From contig NZ_JACYHF010000003.1 of assembly GCF_016482685.1 (NCBI RefSeq), positions 1 to 64,000 on the forward strand: a stretch of DNA of 64,000 bases, given 5' to 3'. This DNA is from Streptomyces sp. DSM 110735. GTDB taxonomy: Bacteria > Actinomycetota > Actinomycetes > Streptomycetales > Streptomycetaceae. The notes under the pieces are model-generated. The model was given only the letters and a program-made list of their open reading frames with translations. It was not told the origin of the DNA and did no database searches. Position numbers and translations under genes: made by a program. Positions 52,854 through 61,540 of the stretch are shown here, in pieces (the first letter of the stretch is position 1; every line of letters starts with the position of its first letter).

Positions 52854-54809
52854 TCAACGGCGGGTGGGGCCGGGAGCCTCCGCGTCCGCATCGCCCTCCT
52901 GGAGATGGTGCAGTTCAGCGAACAGGCCGCCGCTGTTGAGGAGTTCCTGGTAGGTGCCCTCTTCGCTGATGCGGCCGTCCTTCATGACCACGATGCGGTC
53001 GGCGAGCCGGGCATTGGCCAGGCGGTGCGTGATGAACAGGGCCGCGCGGTCCGAGGCGAGTGCACGGAAGGTGTCGAACACCTGCCGCTCGCCTCGTGCG
53101 TCCAGGGCGGACGTGGGCTCGTCGAGGATGTGCACGACGGCATCGGCGTAGAAGGAACGGGCTAGGGCCACCCGCTGCCATTGGCCGCCGGACAAGTCGT
53201 GTCCGCCCCACCAGGAGCGAGCGAGTGAGGTGTCCAGGCCGTCTGGGAGCGTGTCCAGGACGTGGTCGGCTCCGCTGGCGTGGGCCGCGTCGAGCACGGC
53301 CTCGTCGTCGCCGGTGCGCGGAGCCCCGAGAGTGATGTTCTCGCGGGCGGTGAGGGGCCAGCGGGTGTACTCCTGTGGGGTCATGGCCACACGTCGCCAC
53401 ACATCGGAGGCCGGAACGTCTGCGAGGTTGACGCCGTCCCAGGCGACGTGTCCGGCGTCCGGCAGGTACAGGCCGGTGAGCAGGTGCACCAGAGTCGTCT
53501 TGCCCGAGCCGTTCTCACCTACTACGGCGACGATCTCACCGCGCTTGAGGTCGAAGTTGACCTGGTCGACGGCGACACGCTCGCTTCCCGGGTAGCGGAA
53601 GGTCAGGCCGCGCGCGCTGATGATGTGCGGGCCGTCATCCGGCAGCGGCCGACTGCCTCGGTGGGTGCGGTGCTGGTCGGCCTCGTCGAGGAAGGCGGCC
53701 CAGTCCTCCAGGTGCAGGCCGGTGCGGAAGATGCGGCGGGCGGCGCGGGTGAGCGTCGTCAGGGCGGCGGTCGCGGCGCGCAGCGCGAACAGTGCGGTTC
53801 CGGCGGCCGCGGCTTCGAGACGGCCGGTGGCGACGAGGGCGCCCAAGGCGGCGAAGGTGCCGCACAAGGTGAGCGCGGACACGGTTTCACCGAGGAGCTG
53901 AACTCGCAACCCCCGTACGGCTGCGGACAGGGCCTCGGTTTCGAGCCGGTCGGAGACCTGCCGGTAGCGGGTCGAGAGGAAACCTCCCATTCCGGCGGCG
54001 CGGATCTCGGCGGCGGTGTTCCGGTCGGTGCTGTAGCCGCGCAGGGTCGTGCGCAGGCGGCTGTCCGAGCGGGCGGCGGTTACCGCGGCGTGCTCCAGGC
54101 GGGCGGCGCGCAGTGATGCGTAGGCGCGTGGGATCGCGGTGGCCAGCAGGAGGAGCACGAGGACCGGGTTCAGGGTGGCGGTGACGGCAGCGATGGCGAC
54201 GAGCTGGGCGACGACGGCGATGCTGCTCTGGAGGTCGAGCACGAGGTCCCGGGAGGACTCGGCGCCTCGGCCCGCAGCGTCGAGGCGGTCTTCGAAGCCC
54301 GGGTGCTCGTAGGCGATCAGCTCGACGGAGGCGGCGGCGTCCAGGACGCGGAGGTCGGCTTCGCGAAAGACGCGCGGGCTGAGGCGGGCGGCGGCCGCGC
54401 GGGCGGCGGTGTCGCACAGTGCGGCTCCGGCGAGTGCGGCCGTGACCCACACGGCCGGGGCGGCTGCCGCGTGGAAGGCGGGGCCGACCCGGGCGCTGCG
54501 GCCGTAGGCGGCGGCAGCGTCGAGGAGGGCCGCGATCAGGGTTGTGGTGGTCGTCAGGGCGACGGCGGAGAGTACGGCGGCGGCGGTCTGGGCTGCGAGC
54601 ATGGCAAGCAGGGCTCGGCGGTCGGCGTGCCAGGCCAGGCGGAGTACGCGGGCGAGGACGGCCGGGAGTCGACGGGCCGTGGCGATCAGGTTCTGGTCGC
54701 GCGGTTGGTCTTCCACGAGGCGCATGAGCGGCGCGGGGCCAACGGCGGCGACGGGCAGTGGTTCTGCGGTCACCCGACTGGTGTAGGGGGACGGGCCGCT
54801 GCCCGGCAT
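52854..54809 (-). CDS. ABC transporter (fused permease-ATPase), probable lasso-peptide exporter
   Basis: Up to 651 residues: an N-terminal membrane domain with about six helices (about 60-360) and a C-terminal ATPase with Walker A GENGSGKTTL, signature DLSGGQWQR and Walker B VVHILDEPTSALD. No C39 peptidase domain is present, in line with lasso-type D proteins, where the leader is removed by B2. It follows the B gene by about 70 bases. The start at 54809 has no clear RBS; a GTG at 54773 is possible. It should export the mature peptide and give self-immunity. Confidence 0.87.
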   Translation of the reverse strand: MPGSGPSPYTSRVTAEPLPVAAVGPAPLMRLVEDQPRDQNLIATARRLPAVLARVLRLAWHADRRALLAMLAAQTAAAVLSAVALTTTTTLIAALLDAAAAYGRSARVGPAFHAAAAPAVWVTAALAGAALCDTAARAAAARLSPRVFREADLRVLDAAASVELIAYEHPGFEDRLDAAGRGAESSRDLVLDLQSSIAVVAQLVAIAAVTATLNPVLVLLLLATAIPRAYASLRAARLEHAAVTAARSDSRLRTTLRGYSTDRNTAAEIRAAGMGGFLSTRYRQVSDRLETEALSAAVRGLRVQLLGETVSALTLCGTFAALGALVATGRLEAAAAGTALFALRAATAALTTLTRAARRIFRTGLHLEDWAAFLDEADQHRTHRGSRPLPDDGPHIISARGLTFRYPGSERVAVDQVNFDLKRGEIVAVVGENGSGKTTLVHLLTGLYLPDAGHVAWDGVNLADVPASDVWRRVAMTPQEYTRWPLTARENITLGAPRTGDDEAVLDAAHASGADHVLDTLPDGLDTSLARSWWGGHDLSGGQWQRVALARSFYADAVVHILDEPTSALDARGERQVFDTFRALASDRAALFITHRLANARLADRIVVMKDGRISEEGTYQELLNSGGLFAELHHLQEGDADAEAPGPTRR

Positions 54810-54880
54810 CGTGGTTTGCGCGGTCTTCGGGGGGTCGGTGCTGGTGAGGGCACGGAGGCGTCAACTCCGCGCCTACCGAT

Positions 54881-55606
54881 TCACCCTTGAGAGCGAATGG
54901 GGGGTGCGGCCGCGACTGCGGTCCAGGGGCGGCGCGGGTCGTCCAAGTCCCGACCGGTCAGGCCGTGTGCCCCGGCCGGTGTCCATACCCAGGCGTGTGC
55001 CTCGTTCGGAGTGCGTCGGGCCCCGAGGACCCAGTGGGCGCGGCGGCCGCGCAGGGCGATGGTGAGGACAGTGGCCAGGCTGACCTCCATGCAGGCGATG
55101 CGGCCAGGCCACCAGACGGGACGGATCAGCGGGACGGCGGCCGCCGCCGACGCGGTCATGGCGGCCGGTGCGGGCGGCAGGAACCGGAGGCAGTCGAGCA
55201 GCCGCATCCGGGTGCGCAGTGGCAGCCGCATCATGGCGAGCGCCAAGGCCAGTCCGACCCGGGCCAGCGTCCGTACCGGCCAGCGGGGCTCGGCGCCGGG
55301 TGCGGCCGGTGTGGTGGCGGCGGGCATCGGCGGCGGCAGCTCGACCGTGCCGCGCCCGCTGCTGGCCAGCAGGCCAACGCACGTGAGTTGCTCGACGGTC
55401 GCCGTGACGATGGCATCGGCGTCGCCGGGTACCCCCTCGGCTCGCAGACGCTCGGTCAGCTCGGGCAGCGTTCCAGTCAGGGCAGCCGTCCAGACCCGCT
55501 GGGTGGCCGTGTTCATCCACTGCCACGTGCCGTCGCGGACGGCCAGGACGGCGAGGGAGCCGCCGCCGAGGTCGGCCCGGTGAACGCCGGGCGGTACGCG
55601 CATCAT
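54881..55606 (-). CDS. Lasso-peptide B1-B2 fusion (leader recognition plus leader peptidase)
   Basis: A 241-residue protein starting with ATGATG, overlapping the cyclase stop (ATGA), with GGAGGC upstream. Residues 1-90 are PqqD/RRE-like: HRADLGGGSLAVLAVRDGTWQWMN and TQRVWTAALTG, then VEQLTCVGLL. Residues 110-241 are the transglutaminase-like B2 peptidase with Cys172 in ACMEVSLA and His204 in EAHAWVW. In most actinobacterial lasso clusters B1 and B2 are separate genes; here they are one chain, as in proteobacterial B proteins. It binds the precursor leader and cuts it before the core. Confidence 0.85.
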   Translation of the reverse strand: MMRVPPGVHRADLGGGSLAVLAVRDGTWQWMNTATQRVWTAALTGTLPELTERLRAEGVPGDADAIVTATVEQLTCVGLLASSGRGTVELPPPMPAATTPAAPGAEPRWPVRTLARVGLALALAMMRLPLRTRMRLLDCLRFLPPAPAAMTASAAAAVPLIRPVWWPGRIACMEVSLATVLTIALRGRRAHWVLGARRTPNEAHAWVWTPAGAHGLTGRDLDDPRRPWTAVAAAPPIRSQG

Positions 55607-57357
55607 CGGATGCCTCCGGTGGTGTGCTGCGGGGCGAGGATGCGGGCGAGCCACCAGGAGGTGATGAGGAACGCCTCCAGCGCGGGCAGCGGCGGCCGTC
55701 CGATGCCCGCGATGGCCGAGTCCAGAGCAAGGTGTACGGCCGTCGGGTCGATCAGTCCGGCGTCCACCAGGAGGCTGGCGTCGACGAGCTGGTGCAGCTC
55801 CTCGCGGCGCTGCCGCAGCCCTGCGTAGAGCATGGGGGTGAAGTGGCCTTTGCTCTGGCGGCCGGTCAGCCAGCCCGGAAGGTCGGGCCGTGCCAGGCCG
55901 AGCAGCGGCTTGTACTGGTCGGGGCGGCGCCGCTCGCCCGCACCGATGCTCAGGCAGGCCCGTACGACTTCGTTGTCCATGAACGGCGCCACCTCGACCA
56001 CACCGTGCTCGTCGAACAGGGCCTCCGTGTCGCGCATGGCCGCGCCGTTGTAGCGCAGTGCGCACCAGTCCTCCCACTCGCCCGCGTGGACATCGCCTTC
56101 GCGGCGGCCGGAGTCGGCGAGCATGTGCGCGACGGACTGCCGGGCGCCCGGGGTCAGCCATCGTGCCGCGGGGCCGACGGGGCACCACGTCCAGGCGCTC
56201 ACCCGCTCGCCGAGCGGCTGGCCCAGCGCGACCGCTTCTGCCGCCCGCTGCATGGCGCGGGGACGGCCCTGTGCGTTCTGGCGGACGGCGCGCCACAGCG
56301 GGCCCGGAGCGCAGTTGACGCGGCGCGCCAGCGCGGTCACCGCCGCTTTCGCCCTACGCCTCTGCCCGTCCTGGATGAGCGCGGTCCACGCGGCCGTCGA
56401 GGACTCCATCACCACGTCCGCGCCGTGCCCGGTCAGGTGAAGCGCGGACACCCCGCGTGCCGGGGCAAGGTAGTCGCCGTCCAGTGCGTAGGACGCCACT
56501 GACAGGACCGGTGACGCCGGAGTGGCCTCGGGCCAGCGGGCGAAGTGCAGGCTCGACGGCCCGCCCGCGCTGACGTGGTGGTCGGCGCCCGTGTAGGCCG
56601 CGACCTTGCGGGCCATGCGGTCGTCCTCGGCATCGGCGTACGGTCCGCCGTAGGTGACGGCCACGACGCGGCTCACCTCGGCGGCCGCCATTACCACGGT
56701 GGACGAGTCAAGGCCACCGGACAGGTCCGCGCTCACGCGTTCGCCCGCCACCCTCGCGTACCCGTGCACCGCCGCCCACAGAGCAGCACCGACTTCCTCG
56801 GCGCCGCTATCCAGCGTCCGTCCGTCCGGCCGGGGGCGGACATCGACCGTGCGCGCTCCTCGTTCGTCCAGGATGAGGGCGTGGCCGCCGGGCACCCGCT
56901 CGATCCCCGACCACACGGACCGGTGCGGCCAGTGCTCCCCCGAGCCGACCGCAATCCGAGCTGCCAGCAACTCCAGGTCTGGGCCCCGGCCGAGTTGCTC
57001 CGCGAGCAGCGCTGCGTCTGTGGCCCACACCGACCCCAGCCCATCGGGCGCAAAGGCCAGGCCACGGCTCTCCGCAAGGTCGCCAGCGACCACAGTCCGG
57101 TCGCGTGCACCGTCGTGAACGACCATCCAGTACGAGCCGTCCATGCCGGTGATGGCCTCGGTTCGCCCGTAGGCCACCTCGGCAGCCACGCGACCGATCT
57201 CCGTGTCGTCGGCCCGACACACTCCGGCGACCACCGCCCGAACGCGTCCGGCCGTGACCTTCCGCACGCGCATCCCGGCAGGGTGCCACACCTGCGCCGT
57301 CCGCACAGCGTCTGCCGGGGGCTCCAGCGCCCCTCCGGCCAGCCACTGGGTATCCAT
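55603..57357 (-). CDS. Lasso-peptide cyclase (asparagine synthetase-like C protein)
   Basis: A 584-residue asparagine-synthetase-B homologue. The N-terminal glutaminase-like half lacks the Cys2 nucleophile (it begins MDTQ), as in lasso cyclases. The ATP-pyrophosphatase loop is ADLSGGLDSSTVV (213-218), and the C-terminal half has KGHFTPMLYAGL. It activates the Asp or Glu side chain as an adenylate for attack by the core N-terminus, closing the macrolactam ring. It follows the second precursor after a hairpin and overlaps the B gene. A paralogue doing plain amide synthesis is unlikely in this context. Confidence 0.9.
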   Translation of the reverse strand: MDTQWLAGGALEPPADAVRTAQVWHPAGMRVRKVTAGRVRAVVAGVCRADDTEIGRVAAEVAYGRTEAITGMDGSYWMVVHDGARDRTVVAGDLAESRGLAFAPDGLGSVWATDAALLAEQLGRGPDLELLAARIAVGSGEHWPHRSVWSGIERVPGGHALILDERGARTVDVRPRPDGRTLDSGAEEVGAALWAAVHGYARVAGERVSADLSGGLDSSTVVMAAAEVSRVVAVTYGGPYADAEDDRMARKVAAYTGADHHVSAGGPSSLHFARWPEATPASPVLSVASYALDGDYLAPARGVSALHLTGHGADVVMESSTAAWTALIQDGQRRRAKAAVTALARRVNCAPGPLWRAVRQNAQGRPRAMQRAAEAVALGQPLGERVSAWTWCPVGPAARWLTPGARQSVAHMLADSGRREGDVHAGEWEDWCALRYNGAAMRDTEALFDEHGVVEVAPFMDNEVVRACLSIGAGERRRPDQYKPLLGLARPDLPGWLTGRQSKGHFTPMLYAGLRQRREELHQLVDASLLVDAGLIDPTAVHLALDSAIAGIGRPPLPALEAFLITSWWLARILAPQHTTGGIR

Positions 57358-57394
57358 CCCGTTCGCTCCCCTTCACAGCTCTCCGAAACAGGCG

Positions 57395-57430
57395 CCGGGG
57401 GCGGCGCGGCTCACGCCGCACCACCCCCGG
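57395..57430 (-). terminator. Attenuator-like hairpin between precursor and cyclase genes
   Basis: CCGGGGG (57395-57401) pairs with CCCCCGG (57424-57430) and CGGCG (57402-57406) with CGCCG (57414-57418), with a small bulge. It lies between the second precursor stop and the cyclase start, where partial termination would keep precursor transcripts in excess over enzyme transcripts. Confidence 0.5.
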
Positions 57431-57448
57431 GTTCAAGGTGCCGGTCGA

Positions 57449-57568
57449 TCAGCCCTCGAAGTAGTTGTCCTTGTCGGAGTCGTTGAACGTCTGACGGCCG
57501 AGGGTGATCTCGTCGGCGTCGGCCGACGCCAGGACGGGCAGCTCGACGGTGGTCTGGTTCTCGTTCAT
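57449..57568 (-). CDS. Lasso-peptide precursor A2
   Basis: A 39-residue peptide with AAGGAAGG before the ATG. The leader is 23 residues with LPVL (Pro and Leu at about -13 and -11) and ends I-T-L, giving the conserved Thr at -2. The predicted core is GRQTFNDSDKDNYFEG (16 residues): Gly1 would be joined to Asp9, a nine-residue ring, leaving a seven-residue tail ending Tyr-Phe-Glu-Gly. Asp7 is an alternative acceptor. It shares D-A-D-E-x-T-L-G-R with precursor A1. The Tyr usual in YxxPxL leaders is absent. Confidence 0.85.
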   Translation of the reverse strand: MNENQTTVELPVLASADADEITLGRQTFNDSDKDNYFEG

Positions 57569-57648
57569 GGGGATGCCTTCCTTCGTGTGGCAGCCGGTGC
57601 CGGTTGGCACGGCCGGTTCAGCGGTGGAGCAGCGGAGGCGACGGGCCG

Positions 57649-57768
57649 TCAGCCCTGCCACCACGACTGGGAGCCCTCGCGGTGCCCCGAGTAGTCGCGG
57701 CCGAGGGTCACCTCGTCGGCGTCCTCCGTGAGCAGCACGGGCGTGCCGCTGGACTGGTCCTGACCCAT
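57649..57768 (-). CDS. Lasso-peptide precursor A1
   Basis: A 39-residue peptide with GAGGAGG before the ATG. The leader (22 residues) contains TPVLL and DADEVTL, with Thr at -2. The predicted core is GRDYSGHREGSQSWWQG (17 residues): Gly1 with Glu9 would form a nine-residue macrolactam, and the tail carries a Trp-Trp pair that could act as steric plugs. It is the first gene of the leftward cluster, 80 bases upstream of A2. The core was not matched to any known lasso peptide. Confidence 0.87.
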   Translation of the reverse strand: MGQDQSSGTPVLLTEDADEVTLGRDYSGHREGSQSWWQG

Positions 57769-57992
57769 GGGTCCTCCTCGTGACTCGCCGGGCTGTCCCG
57801 GCTCCACAAGGACACCCGTTCGAGAGGCCACGCGGTAGTCGGTGCAGCCCGGCGAACAACGGCGCTCAACCGCCAGCCGGACACCGGGGCGTCCCTCGGT
57901 GCTTTACGGTGAAATACGCTCCGCCCTAGGCGAGTTGATGAGCCGTGCCTAACCTGAAGTGCTAGCCATGACCATGGCCAGGAGGCAACCGC

Positions 57993-59420
57993 ATGGGCCG
58001 GCCCCCGCTCGACAAGCAGCCGAACACCTTGCTCGCGTACTGGATGGAGCAGTGCGGCATGTCCCGTAGCCGCCTGGCCCGCATGGTCACGCAACGCGGC
58101 GCCCAGCAGGGCATCACAGGACTCGCCACCGACGAGAGCCGAGTGCGGGCGTGGCTGAAGGGCTCGACCCCCAGAGACCCCGTACCGCGCTTGATCCGGG
58201 AGGTCCTGAGCGCCGCGTCCAACAGAGACCTCACCTACGCCGACCTCGGTCTGCCGGGTGAGTCAGGGCAGACCGGCATCCGCAGCCCGTGGACGCGCCC
58301 GGCTGCCATCGCCGCACTCAGCCAGATCATCCGGAGCGAACTCATGGTGCCCGAGCTGCCCGACACCCGCACAGAAGCCGACGCCGCCACCGTCCTCGCC
58401 GGACCTGACCTCCTCGACCCTCTCCAGGAGTGGGCCCTGTCGCATCCGGACGACACCACATCGCAGAGTCCACCCGGCAGGCATATCGGCATATCCGAGG
58501 TGGAGGGCATCCGGGCGATCACCGACAGCTTCCGCAGCCTCGACAACGCCCACGGCGGCGTACTGTCCCGCGCCGCTGTCCTTGCTCAGGCCAACTCCGT
58601 CGTCGGAATGCTCAAGAACAGCACCTACACAGAGACCGTGGGGCAAGCCCTGTGGTCGGCGGCCGCCGACCTTGCCGGTGTCGCCGGTTGGATGAGCTTC
58701 GACGCGGGTCGCCACAAGACCGCCCAGAAGACGTTCGTGTCCGCGCTGCACGCCGCCGTCGAAGCCGACGACAAGCGGATCGGCGCGCACATCCTTCAGT
58801 GCATGGCCCGGCAGATGTCCCACCTCGGCCACCCCGACGACGCCCTCGACCTGGTCGCCCTCGCGCAGTACGGGGCCCGGCGTCATCTCACACCCGCAAC
58901 GACATCCATGCTCGCCGCCCTGGAGAGCCGCTTCCAGGCGATCCTCGGCCACACCGCCGAGAGCGAAGGAGCCGCCGGGCGCGCCATGGACGCCTTCGAG
59001 CACATGAACCCCGACGCGGAAGAGCCGCACATGGCCTTCTTCGACCTGCCCGAGCTGCACGCGACCCTCGGCATGGCCCACCAGATCGCAGCCAAGCACG
59101 TGGACGGCCGCGCACGCGTCAGCCACGTCCGCCGGTCAACGGACCTGGTGGTCGCTGCACTTGCCGATCGGCCCGACCGCCGCCAGCGCAGCAGGGCCTT
59201 TGACCACCTGGGGCTTGCTCGAACGTACCTCGCCGGAGGAGAGGTCGACGGGGCAGCCGAGGAAACGGAGCGGTGCCTGGTGATGCTCGGCACTGTGCAG
59301 TCCCGCCGCGTCACTGACCGACTCGGGGAGCTGTACTGCGAAGCAGAACCGTTCGCCGACACGCCTGCCGGACGCGGCTTGCGCGAGCGTATCCGCGAGG
59401 AGGTGCTCGCCTCCCGCTAG
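57993..59420 (+). CDS. XRE-like regulator with helical repeat domain
   Basis: A 475-residue protein. The N-terminus (about 8-55; NTLLAYWMEQCGMSRSRLA, RVRAWLKGSTPRDPVPRLI) resembles an XRE-type DNA-binding domain. The remaining ~400 residues are helical repeats (TPR-like; ALHAAVEADDKRIGAHILQ, AGEEVDGAAEETERCL-type). GAGG precedes the ATG. It is divergent from the lasso precursors across 224 bases and is the best candidate for their regulator. Related repeat proteins of Streptomyces control development and antibiotic genes. No clear operator was found in the divergent region. Confidence 0.75.
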   Translation: MGRPPLDKQPNTLLAYWMEQCGMSRSRLARMVTQRGAQQGITGLATDESRVRAWLKGSTPRDPVPRLIREVLSAASNRDLTYADLGLPGESGQTGIRSPWTRPAAIAALSQIIRSELMVPELPDTRTEADAATVLAGPDLLDPLQEWALSHPDDTTSQSPPGRHIGISEVEGIRAITDSFRSLDNAHGGVLSRAAVLAQANSVVGMLKNSTYTETVGQALWSAAADLAGVAGWMSFDAGRHKTAQKTFVSALHAAVEADDKRIGAHILQCMARQMSHLGHPDDALDLVALAQYGARRHLTPATTSMLAALESRFQAILGHTAESEGAAGRAMDAFEHMNPDAEEPHMAFFDLPELHATLGMAHQIAAKHVDGRARVSHVRRSTDLVVAALADRPDRRQRSRAFDHLGLARTYLAGGEVDGAAEETERCLVMLGTVQSRRVTDRLGELYCEAEPFADTPAGRGLRERIREEVLASR

Positions 59421-59508
59421 CAACGTAGGCGTTCGCTGGCAGACTTGGAGGCGGGCATGACCTCGGCGTGCGGCACAACGACGTGGCGCGGTGTGATCGC
59501 ATAGAGGC

Positions 59509-60519
59509 ATGACGATCGGTGTGCTGTACCTTTTGGCCCCGTGCGCCGGCCCCGCTCTCGACATCGCCTCCGTAATCCAGGACGCGCAGGGCCGCGGCTT
59601 CAATGTCTGTCTCGGCCTCTCCCCGACCGCCGCCCAGTGGCTCGCCCCTCATCTGGCCCACCTGGAGCAACTCGCAGGACATCCGGCGCGCAGCGACTAC
59701 AAGATGCCCGCCGATCCGGACGTGTGGCCGCCCGCAGACGTGATCGCGGTCGCACCGGCCACCTTCAACACGATCAATGCCTGGGCGCTCGGCGTCACCC
59801 GCGACTTCGTCGTGGGCGTGGCCGCCGAGGCGACCGGCAGGGGCGTTCCCGTCGTGAGGATGCCCTGCGTGAGCACCGCCCGCGTACAGCGCCGTCAGTT
59901 CGAGCGGAGCATAAAGGAGTTGCGCGCGATGGGTGTGTGCGTGCTTTACGGCGATGGAGAGTTCGTGCCGAACGAACCGGGTCAGCAGGGCTCGTATCCG
60001 TGGTACCTGGTCCTCGACGGGACCCAGGACCTGGTGGGAGACCTGCGGGACAGCGATGCCAACGTCTCACAGAATGAGCGCGCACTGATCGTTCTGTCAA
60101 GCCGCTGGTCAGACCCGTTGACACGTGCCATGGCGCGGGATGCGTACGGCCTCCCCGATATCGGCCAGGTCCCACAGGGCGAGGGCCTGGCCGCGCGCGG
60201 GGTTGGGCCGCGTGCCGACAGGGGCGAGGGCGCGGCGGCGCGCCCAACCACGGAACTGCTTGGAGGTGAGGCCGAGGGAGTACGCGGCCTCGATGGTGGT
60301 GACGGGGAACCGGCCCTCACGTCCAGTGGGTATGGCGGTCACGAGGCCAGGTGCAGGGCGAACGACCGGAGGTGGACCGACCGCGCCTGTCAGAAGTCGC
60401 CTTCCAGCGCCGATACTTCCTCAGGATCTTCGACCCTTACGGGCCCGGTCCACTCGCGCTCGCTGAACAACACGGCGGGGTTCCAGTTCGCGTCGTACTG
60501 CGCCTTGAGCAAGCCCTGA
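59509..60519 (+). CDS. Flavoprotein (HFCD family) with unusual C-terminal run-on
   Basis: The first ~170 residues match short streptomycete flavoproteins of the PPC-decarboxylase/HFCD fold: LYLLAPCAGPALDIASVIQDA, then PPADVIAVAPATFNTINAWALG (flavin and active-site region) and SYPWYLVLDG near the usual end of the domain (about base 60013). Homologues normally stop there. Here the frame stays open for another ~165 codons with biased, low-complexity composition, antisense to an HTH gene at 60109 and overlapping the convergent 60390 gene. The natural stop may have been lost, or the tail is only an open shadow. Confidence 0.6.
   Translation: MTIGVLYLLAPCAGPALDIASVIQDAQGRGFNVCLGLSPTAAQWLAPHLAHLEQLAGHPARSDYKMPADPDVWPPADVIAVAPATFNTINAWALGVTRDFVVGVAAEATGRGVPVVRMPCVSTARVQRRQFERSIKELRAMGVCVLYGDGEFVPNEPGQQGSYPWYLVLDGTQDLVGDLRDSDANVSQNERALIVLSSRWSDPLTRAMARDAYGLPDIGQVPQGEGLAARGVGPRADRGEGAAARPTTELLGGEAEGVRGLDGGDGEPALTSSGYGGHEARCRANDRRWTDRACQKSPSSADTSSGSSTLTGPVHSRSLNNTAGFQFASYCALSKP
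60109..60342 (-). CDS. Small HTH-domain protein
   Basis: A 77-residue protein from a GTG at 60342. The central region (VTTIEAAYSLGLTSKQFRGWARRRALAP) reads as a winged or excisionase-like helix-turn-helix of MerR or phage type, with LWDLADIGEAV behind it. No strong RBS was seen. It overlaps the opposite-strand flavoprotein frame, so only one of the two frames is likely to be real here. Such small HTH proteins are common on integrated elements. Confidence 0.5.
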   Translation of the reverse strand: MTAIPTGREGRFPVTTIEAAYSLGLTSKQFRGWARRRALAPVGTRPNPARGQALALWDLADIGEAVRIPRHGTCQRV

Positions 60520-61403
60520 ATCTCATCGGCACGAGCCGCTCGGAGCGCCGACTCGATCACGAAGTGACGGGCCCAGTCGTAGTCTTCGCTCGTTCTGGCC
60601 TTGATCCAGGCGCTCTCGACGTAGCGCCTGCTCCCGTTGAAGTAGCCGGTCACTACGGGCGTCACGATCTTGAATCGGGCTAGATCTGCGTAGTCGATTC
60701 CCAGAGCCATCGCGCGCAGAGCACGCTGCGTAGCGTCAGCGATGACCGTAAGCTTCTTCAACCGCTTCAGGCCTCTACCGTGCGAACCATCCACCCGCGG
60801 CTCGTCGAAGATTTCAATTTCTGGTCCGAAGGTGAACACAGCGGTTCGAGGGCGCGTGAAGTGGCCAGCGTAGTGGAGCAGGAGTTCGTCGAAGGCGAGC
60901 GCGACGCCGGCCAAAGCGTGCGGGTAGTCTCCGGCGTCAGCGTGCGTCTGCGCCTCGCGCAGCAGGCGTGCGACATCAGGCTGCGTCAGTAGGTCGACCA
61001 TGTCGATGGCGTCGAAGTCGACGCCGAAGACCTTCGGCGTGACCGTGATGAAGAAGTCCTCTACGGTCCGGTGGGCTTGCTCGATCTGGTGCGCGGAGGG
61101 GAACGTACCGTTGTGCTTAAGCGCCACGCGAGCGTCGTTGAGACGCTTCATGGCGTCCTTCTTCGGCAGGTCGAACTCGTCCTTGATCAGCGCCCAGTAT
61201 GCGATGAAGTCCGGGGCCTTGGCCATGTCGATGCCCAGATGCTGAGTGATGACGCCGAGGTAGTTCTCGACGGCGTCGTGGAACGAGGTGATGGCGCGTG
61301 AGCGCAGCGGGGCGGGTTGCCGGCTCTGCTCGATGCCTTCGCGGTACAGGTACCGCACGTACGCGAGTCGCTGGACGGTGAAAGGGTCGAGGGGGCGCGC
61401 CAT
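60390..61403 (-). CDS. Hypothetical protein with HEPN-like domain
   Basis: A 337-residue protein with no recognised name. GTGGGAG precedes the ATG at 61403. The N-terminal third is helical and has the RX4-6H pattern of HEPN ribonucleases: R92-V-A-L-K-H97, followed by N-G and an HQIEQAHRTVEDFF helix. The C-terminal two thirds (about 160-337) are unrelated to anything recognised. HEPN RNases occur in toxin-antitoxin, abortive-infection and CRISPR systems. The domain call rests on a short motif and is tentative. It diverges from the 61541 gene. Confidence 0.55.
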   Translation of the reverse strand: MARPLDPFTVQRLAYVRYLYREGIEQSRQPAPLRSRAITSFHDAVENYLGVITQHLGIDMAKAPDFIAYWALIKDEFDLPKKDAMKRLNDARVALKHNGTFPSAHQIEQAHRTVEDFFITVTPKVFGVDFDAIDMVDLLTQPDVARLLREAQTHADAGDYPHALAGVALAFDELLLHYAGHFTRPRTAVFTFGPEIEIFDEPRVDGSHGRGLKRLKKLTVIADATQRALRAMALGIDYADLARFKIVTPVVTGYFNGSRRYVESAWIKARTSEDYDWARHFVIESALRAARADEIQGLLKAQYDANWNPAVLFSEREWTGPVRVEDPEEVSALEGDF

Positions 61404-61540
61404 CAGAACTCCCACTTGCCGAACATGTACTTGAGGGGAAGCTTGCCATGCAGGAAGGACAACGGCCGCTGTTGCAGTGGAGTGCGAGAAGATCCGTAAC
61501 TGCGCTGACACTAGTCCGTGTTGCCGGGCAGACTGGCGGC

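Noticed and set aside
57449-57768. Precursors of a graspetide, lanthipeptide or other RiPP class
   Set aside because: No ATP-grasp, LanM/LanB or radical SAM enzymes adjoin; the cyclase, B protein and Thr(-2)-Gly(+1) pattern with acid at position 9 are specific to lasso peptides.
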